Of a stretch of 64,000 nt of DNA, positions 58,353 through 64,000 are shown piece by piece. The DNA comes from Thuidium tamariscinum (Eukaryota; Streptophyta; Bryopsida; Hypnales; Thuidiaceae). Where the stretch lies: positions 21,160,501 to 21,224,500 of the forward strand of contig OX344754.2 of the NCBI GenBank assembly GCA_947034885.2, written 5' to 3'. The notes below the pieces were generated by a model. The model was not told the DNA's origin and searched no databases. It worked only from the letters and a program-made list of their open reading frames with translations. Numbering within the stretch: position 1 is the first letter of the stretch; the number at the start of each line of letters is the position of its first letter. A program made the position numbers and the translations under genes.

Positions 58353-59421
58353 TTAACCCCATAATGCCTCAATCCTTTTTTGATTTTTTTCACATTTTGG
58401 CTTATATTTTTTTATGGAAGAATCATTTACTACAATTTATGAAATTGGACATGAAGGAAGTTTGTTTCTTTAACCCTAAATGTTTTGGACTATATTTTCA
58501 TCAAAATTGCTCCAAAACTGCCATTTCTAGTGCAAGTATCAAATTTTACAAAAAAAATATTTTTGGACATATGTAACCGTAGGATCTTGTAGTAATCTTG
58601 TTTGAGAACATGTGGAAAAAATCTCAGAATTTTCCACCGTGTAGATTGCAAGATTTTAGCACTTGAAGTGACAAATTTCCATTTTTTGACCCTGAAAAAA
58701 TCCGGGCAGCTGAACTTCAGAAGGTCACATTTATATGAAAAAATGTCCAAAATGGTTGTTCCTCTCTGGATTCGTTTTTCAAGTCAAGTTGACTACACGC
58801 TGTAAAAATTTCAAATCATTTGGAGTTATACAACATCTAGAAAAAAAAATGATAAGTAGAAAGGAGTAGAAAATGATTCAAAATACTAATTTGTCAACAA
58901 TTTATTTATGGAATTGAAAATTTTCAATCCCAATGGTAGTAATGTTGCAATAAAGAATCTACACCCAACATTTTTATTTTTTTCAAAAAATATTGAAAAT
59001 TGAATTAAATAAAGGACTTCAAAGTTTATTTTCGAGTAGAGATTCAATAACAACCGGCAAATTGCCACAAACTAAAACAATTCATAACTTTTGACTCATT
59101 AATCCAAATGGGATGATTCAAAGCTTTCCAAGTATATATAAATCTAAAGAACCAATTTCAAATTTTAATTTAAAAATATATATATTTTTGAAGAAGTTTT
59201 TTTTCTGCCCGAGCTGCCCGCCAACCATAGAAAGTTACATATCATGCAATAACTTTTGAACCATGTAGTCAAATGTTATGAAGATTGTTGGGCTTGAAAG
59301 ATACTTCTCGGGCACATGTTGTATAAAAATTTCAGCGAAAAAAAATAAAAACTCCATTCGTGGTGAGCTGCCCAAAATTCCTATATTGCCGAAAAACGCA
59401 GTTTGGTCCTTTACAAGTTAA
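58353..59421. mobile_element. TTAA-flanked, piggyBac-like short element, copy 4 (1.07 kb)
   Basis: Left end TTAA then CCCCATAATGCCTCAATCC; right end GCCGAAAAACGCAGTTTGGT then CCTTTACAAG and TTAA. The left end abuts an AGGGG-TTAA end, giving GGGGTTAACCCC at 58,349-58,360, as if two elements share one TTAA. No coding capacity. Confidence 0.65.
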
Positions 59422-60701
59422 GATTCAAATATTTGATTGGATGAATGAAATGTTAACTACATTGTACAATGCTTGGAAGCGCTCTGTTCATCGTCCAAAA
59501 TATGGACGTCAGAGTGCTCCAAGGTTAAACACAGTATAACAACTTTTTTCAAAAAACTTTTAACAACAAAAAGTTGTAAAATTAGAGTAAACTACATTTC
59601 CAAAAATTCATTTGTAATTTTGAGTCTTGGACTCTTGATTTGAAAGTTATGAACAAAATTCAAAGAGGATGTTTGGAAATGTCTCCAAAAATGTCTTTTT
59701 CAACCCCTCTTTGAACTTTACTTACAATTTACTCAAAATCTCAAATAGATTCTTGGAGATGAAATTTAGCTTAATTTTATTACTTTCTATAGTTCAAAGT
59801 TTTTTGAAAAAAATTTATTCTGCTATTCCAAAATGGCCACCCAAATTTGCTAAGTTTGAAAAGCACCAAATTGTGAATGATTAAGCTTAAAAAAATTCAT
59901 CGCTTGGTACCCTCTAAGAAGCCTTGCAACCCCTCTATGAAAGTCTAATAAAAAATTTGTACAAAAAAATTCTCAAAATCATAATTAGGTTTGGCAAACC
60001 AACTTAACCATCATGCTTAAACGTATAGAAGTAGTTATATTACAAAGATTTATTAGTAAGATATAATTAAAATTTAGAAACATCTATTTAATACATTTGA
60101 AAAGGTATGACCTTAACATTTAATTATTTCCAGTATAAATATTCTTAAATAATGTAAATTTTTTTTGGACAAAGTAAGATGAGCACATTGATGTTTCTTA
60201 AATGTTTCCACAATAAAAATTGGAAAATCCATCACCAATATTTTACAATCAATCATGACATAACACAATGAAGAATATACACTGAATAATTTATTAAAAA
60301 TGGACATTTTGGTTTTTGAAATTGAAATTTGGTGTAATGATCAAGATTCTATAAAATTATTAATTTAATAGGATAGTTTTGATAGAGGGTTTTTAAAATG
60401 ATACTACTTTCTTCATGCCAATCAACAATTTTCATAAGAAGTTACAAGAAAAAAAATGGTAGTACAAAAAATGAATAACTAAAGAGTGAGATTTGGGCAA
60501 TTGCAATACTTGCGCAATACTGCTTTAATATAAATAATATATTTTAAAATGTATTGTTTCAATATATATTCAAAACAATTTTCAAATAAAATATTAACTG
60601 TTGGAATATTGCGACCATAATAAATTTTCTAATATTATATAGATACATTTTCAGTATTGCATCAATATTGTGAAATAATTATTAGAAAAAATTTCAGCCC
60701 T
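59422..60701. other. AT-rich intergenic DNA
   Basis: No gene recognised. 59,760-59,870 repeats the motif AGTTTTTTGAAAAAAA...TTCTGCTATTCCAAAATGGCC seen at 58,262-58,320. Confidence 0.45.
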
Positions 60702-60947
60702 CGAGAGGGCCGCGAGTTCTACATTGCCCGCAACTACCCTGGTGCAATTCCGGATGAAATTCTCTGTTTTTTATTGTTTAATTACCCTGCTAATGTGGCA
60801 CTACTTGTGCCAATTTAGCACCACGTCATATTTTCATACTTTTTTTTTTTTTTTTTTTTTTTTTAATATTTTTTTTCAAAAAATATTTTTTAATTTCCCT
60901 GTAATTGCACTGCGGGGTGCCGAAAATTAATTCCTTAACGGCCCTCC
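60702..60947. mobile_element. Possible small TIR element around a T-run
   Basis: GAGGGCCG near the left and CGGCCCTC near the right are inverted, and the adjacent GGTGCAATT and AATTGCACTGC also pair roughly. The centre is a run of about 24 T followed by AT-rich DNA. Termini and target duplication are unclear. Confidence 0.35.
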
Positions 60948-62189
60948 ACAAGGTTCAGAATTTTTGTAATGAGAACTACATATTGCAACAACTAATTTTT
61001 CACAATTGAGTAGCTAGTAGCTACATGAATTGTACTATATCAATAGTGCAAAAATACCTAATTTTTTAAAACAGAATTCGTATACATTGTGTACAGCATC
61101 AATATTGTATAGTATAGAAAATGCAACAGTATTAATGCAATACTGTTTGCAATGGGGGTGTTTTCCCAATGTAATACACAGGAGAATGCCTTGTCATTCA
61201 TCGGACACAAAACATCCACCTCAGCATTTATGGGTTAAATGAAATGACTCAAAATTTAAAATAGTCAATGTCTTATGAAAGTTATTGAAGTAAAACGGAG
61301 TCCTTCCATACCGCCAGAGAACAGACAAGTGGGTCGGACACACGCAGTCGGTTGACAACTGAAGAACGTTCACAAAGCTATTCAAGGAGTCCTTTCAGTC
61401 TCTAAACAAGCAGCATTTTCTGATGGAATCGGCAAAAGTCACAAGGCCCACATTCCCACAACACTGAATCTTCGGAACAGTTCTGAATAAGACGAGCACT
61501 AATAAATTCCCTTGCCCAAAGTAATAAGAAGGCCGAACCTCCCGAAGCTGATAAGCTGAACACTCGCAGAACTGCAGAAGACCCATTCACCCCACTTACA
61601 CGGCTTTCCGATGATTAATTTACTGTTTTCTAATATTGTCCGGTGCCCATGTGGCCACTGTCTCATGTCCCCATTTTCAGTGGATCGTTCCTGAAATAGG
61701 CACCGAGAATACTGATTAGAGAAAGCCATCTCTAGAAGCACTGCCTGTTGAAGCACTGTACGTCTGTCCTTCGTGCTGGTGCCGACTGGTTTGCTACAAT
61801 ATATACGTATGTGTTTGCTTTGCCGATTGTTATTTGCAGTTGATGGTGTGGTGATCACAGCCGCAACTTTCAGTCAGTTCCTCGCTGCCCGGACAGTTTC
61901 AACTTCGTCGCTGCAGTTAGGTCTTACTTTACTTCCTCGTGTGTTAAAAACCAGCTTTCGACAGGAGAAACCAAAGATGGAACCTGAACAAACGTCCTTT
62001 TGTGTCGACGGAAATAGGACGAAATGCTCTTAGGTGTCTATGAAGCTTGGTCAAATGTTCTTGAGTCTCAGAAAATTGGACAGCTGTCCGTTTGTGTCTC
62101 AATTCCACTCAGTGTGTCCTAGTGTACGTACCGTGGTCTGTCATACTCTGTCATCACTAGCCATTGACTAAATCTCTTCAAAAATCCCA
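60948..62189. other. Spacer and probable promoter region of the right-edge gene
   Basis: A CAGCATTTATGGG-TTAA end at about 61,216-61,236 matches the TTAA-element family. From 61,270 the DNA is GC-richer and probably belongs to the promoter of the next gene. A 119-codon minus-strand frame at 61,499-61,858 has no recognisable motif and is not called. Confidence 0.4.
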
Positions 62190-62196
62190 TATATAA
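62190..62196 (+). promoter_or_regulatory. TATA box of the right-edge gene
   Basis: TATATAA in the context CCCATATATAATCATT, about 400 bp upstream of the ATG at 62,593. This would imply a 5' UTR of roughly 370 nt. Confidence 0.5.
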
Positions 62197-62592
62197 TCAT
62201 TCGGGATTTCTCCTGTGATTCCTCCTGGACCTAGTAAAATATTGCCATATTTCCTTGAACATCAAGGGGAAATTAGATCACAGGGGACTTGTATGGAGAT
62301 GCCTGGAATCACACAGGGAGGTTATATTTGTTCTCTTGTTTCTAGTTCTACATGTATAAATTTCCCTGTCTCCCTCATTCCGTGCATAATTTTCTCGTCC
62401 AGTGGTTCACCATTGTGAACAGAGAATTTTGAGTGGAACTGCGGAAGTGGAGGTCGAGTGCTGTTTTTCATTTCTTGTTGATGCTGAGTCATTGGCTAGA
62501 CTGGCTTGACTGATGAGTACGTACATGTTTCACCAGGTCGTGCTACAGGGTCTGTTGTGACCGGATTTTCACGTTTTCGATCACTGGTGGAG

Positions 62593-63575
62593 ATGGTGAG
62601 TCGTTGCAAGAAGGGCACGGTCATGCCGTGGACTGGAAGTGGCGGAGGAGTCCGCTTGCAATCTGACAGTGGGGTGCAGGTGTTGGGCTATCGAGGGCTC
62701 CTCATGGTCGCTCTTCTCTTCGTTACGGCGACCACGTTCGTAATCGAAGACGTTCACTGCATCACAACAGACGCGGCTGCATCTGCACCCGCTCCGTCCA
62801 CACAAACGGAAGATATACCAGTCTTTAATCAATCCGAAGGTACTGCTCATGCTTGATGTGTTATACATGTTGCTTCTGAGCCCAAACTTTCCCTCACTGA
62901 ATGAAGTTTCTGTGAGTGTGAAAAGAGTACCGCATGTGACTGAAATTCTCTCGGTTCCTAGATTTTGTTGTCTTGAAATTGGGCTCCGTGAATGATGCAC
63001 TAATTAATTTTCTGCATGCTTGCTTATATAGTTATATGTATTCAAATATTTTGACACTATTCAGAAGGAGCGTTCTGAAACATAAATCTGAACGTATTCT
63101 ACATATTACATATCCTAGATTTTATACCGTTAATATTTACAATGAAGTCACAATTATCGGTTCCAAAATCGCGCCAAAATATCGACATTGACCATTTGAA
63201 ACGTCAAGGTGAATTTAATATTTTGTATTGCATTTCTGTCATGCTTGTTTGAAGACTATCTCCTTACCATGCAGCTGAAATTACTGCTCTGTTCTAGTTG
63301 TTTACTGAGATACAATTAATCGCACCCTTGGCCAGCCCATATATGATGTTGGGCCAAGTGCAAGGGTGGCAGTAATTGCATATGCATGTCTTGTAAAATA
63401 CAAACTTTTGGCTGGATTAGTTTTGGACTCAAAGCCTGGGAGTATATATTCAGGATTTGTGCTCTTTTGGAGTTCTGATAATAAATATTAAATCAGAGCA
63501 TTGTGATGCTCTGATTTTCCATTAACTTAATTCATGTGCAGAAATGGGAATAGGGAGCTTGGTCTCCACTACATG
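62593..63575 (+). CDS. Single-pass membrane protein, first two exons (partial)
   Basis: Exon 1 (62,593-62,839) starts MVSRCKKGTVMPWTGSGGGV and has one hydrophobic span at about residues 35-51 (GLLMVALLFVTATTFVI), preceded by basic residues. This is a typical uncleaved type II anchor, followed by a short Ala/Ser/Thr/Pro-rich stem. It ends in GAAG with donor GTACTG, phase 1. Exon 2 (63,542-63,575), after ATGTGCAG and before GTAAGG, continues the frame as EMGIGSLVSTT, with a third exon expected beyond. Short cytosolic tail, one anchor and a stem fit Golgi enzymes such as glycosyltransferases, but the catalytic part is outside the recognisable sequence. The ATG was chosen because the upstream extension has no ATG. 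The gene probably continues past the window. Confidence 0.55.
63491..63516. repeat. Perfect 11-bp stem hairpin in intron 1
   Basis: AATCAGAGCAT, a TGTG loop and ATGCTCTGATT form an uninterrupted stem 25 bp before the exon-2 acceptor. A looser inverted repeat (CACCCTTGGCC...AAGGGTG) lies at about 63,326-63,369. Confidence 0.85.
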
Positions 63576-64000
63576 GTAAGGTACACCATATTGTTTCACT
63601 TGAAAAAGGATGTTAACCTATTGATTCACCACATGTTAAAATAAAGAGAAAAAAATCCCAATTGCAAAGACGAGCAAATAATGTCCTGCTCAACTTAACT
63701 TACATCATGTATTGTCAAGCCTTTACTTAAAGCCTCTCAATACAAACGTTGACATTGCAATAGAGAAAGGCATCTGCATCACCTGCATCAGCAAGCCAAC
63801 TGTATCTCTGCCATCATACTCACGTAGTTACCTCATTGCGCTCTTCAGAAATAAATATTTATTCTGAACTTTTTTAATCCCAAATAAATTTTACTACCTT
63901 TAAAACAATGACCCCAAGATGAGGGAACACCATTACTGGGGTAGTGGACAGTGCAAATTCATCCCATGGACCTGATCTCACAACACTGTTCAAGCATTGT
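63576..64000. other. Probable intron 2 of the membrane-protein gene
   Basis: No further exon could be assigned with confidence before the window ends. Confidence 0.35.

Noticed and set aside
61499..61858. 119-codon minus-strand frame upstream of the right-edge gene
   Set aside because: No recognisable domain, no promoter on that strand, and it lies in what looks like the promoter region of the plus-strand gene.
1..64000. tRNA, rRNA, CRISPR or bacterial-type operon features
   Set aside because: No B-box-like tRNA motifs, rRNA segments, regularly spaced direct-repeat arrays with unique spacers, or ribosome-binding sites were seen; the DNA is eukaryotic nuclear in character.

Overview
The window looks like nuclear DNA of a land plant, most probably a non-vascular one such as a moss. 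This is inference. It rests on plant-type gene remnants (cytosolic ribosomal protein S19, Sm protein F, a carotenoid cleavage dioxygenase with three introns, an F-box/kelch-type propeller protein), on GT-AG introns, on very AT-rich intergenic DNA, and on plant transposon superfamilies. The dioxygenase has introns, whereas flowering-plant NCED genes usually have none, which favours a bryophyte. No species is claimed.

Layout. 1-2.9 kb is AT-rich intergenic DNA. 2.9-5.3 kb is a GC-richer island with broken pieces of two unrelated housekeeping genes, RPS19 and SmF, plus tandem duplications. 5.6-6.8 kb has a decayed minus-strand reading frame, and a 196-bp fold-back element sits at 8.9 kb. 9.1-12.6 kb holds a leader/tail sequence repeated two to three times around a two-exon gene of unknown function. 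14.1-16.6 kb holds an F-box-associated propeller gene with two in-frame stops. 17-24 kb is TE-derived AT-rich DNA with members of a TIR family (R1). 24.6-25.2 kb has a small AT-hook-like gene with a stop. 25.4-26.9 kb is decayed tandem-repeat DNA. 28.8-31.1 kb carries two further R1 copies, one of which has an empty-site paralogue at 52.5 kb. 34.6-37.6 kb and 45.3-45.9 kb hold TTAA-flanked, piggyBac-like short elements around another decayed frame. 38.3-38.9 kb is an unclassified TIR element. 39.8-40.2 kb is a well-preserved coding exon with three stops, and a complete 3,147-bp non-autonomous CACTA element lies 167 bp beyond it. 47.7-48.0 kb repeats the 3.7-kb segment next to a fold-back element. 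48.4-51.6 kb is a four-exon carotenoid cleavage dioxygenase gene with two frame-breaking lesions. 54.5-56.8 kb is a decayed Ty1/copia 3' half with a probable LTR. 56.8-58.2 kb has a broken membrane-protein gene and a Tc1-like transposase tail. At the right edge, 62.6 kb onward, a promoter and the first two exons of a single-pass membrane protein run out of the window.

Two genes look intact as far as visible: the 158-residue protein at 11.4 kb and the membrane protein starting at 62.6 kb. Nearly every other coding remnant is broken. The premature stops sit where a C-to-T or G-to-A transition of CGA, CAG or TGG would explain them, as expected for decay of methylated cytosine. I found no operon-like or defence-like system. 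The most informative content is transposon biology: exact target-site duplications, one related empty site, a candidate piggyBac-like short-element family, and gene-fragment mosaics.
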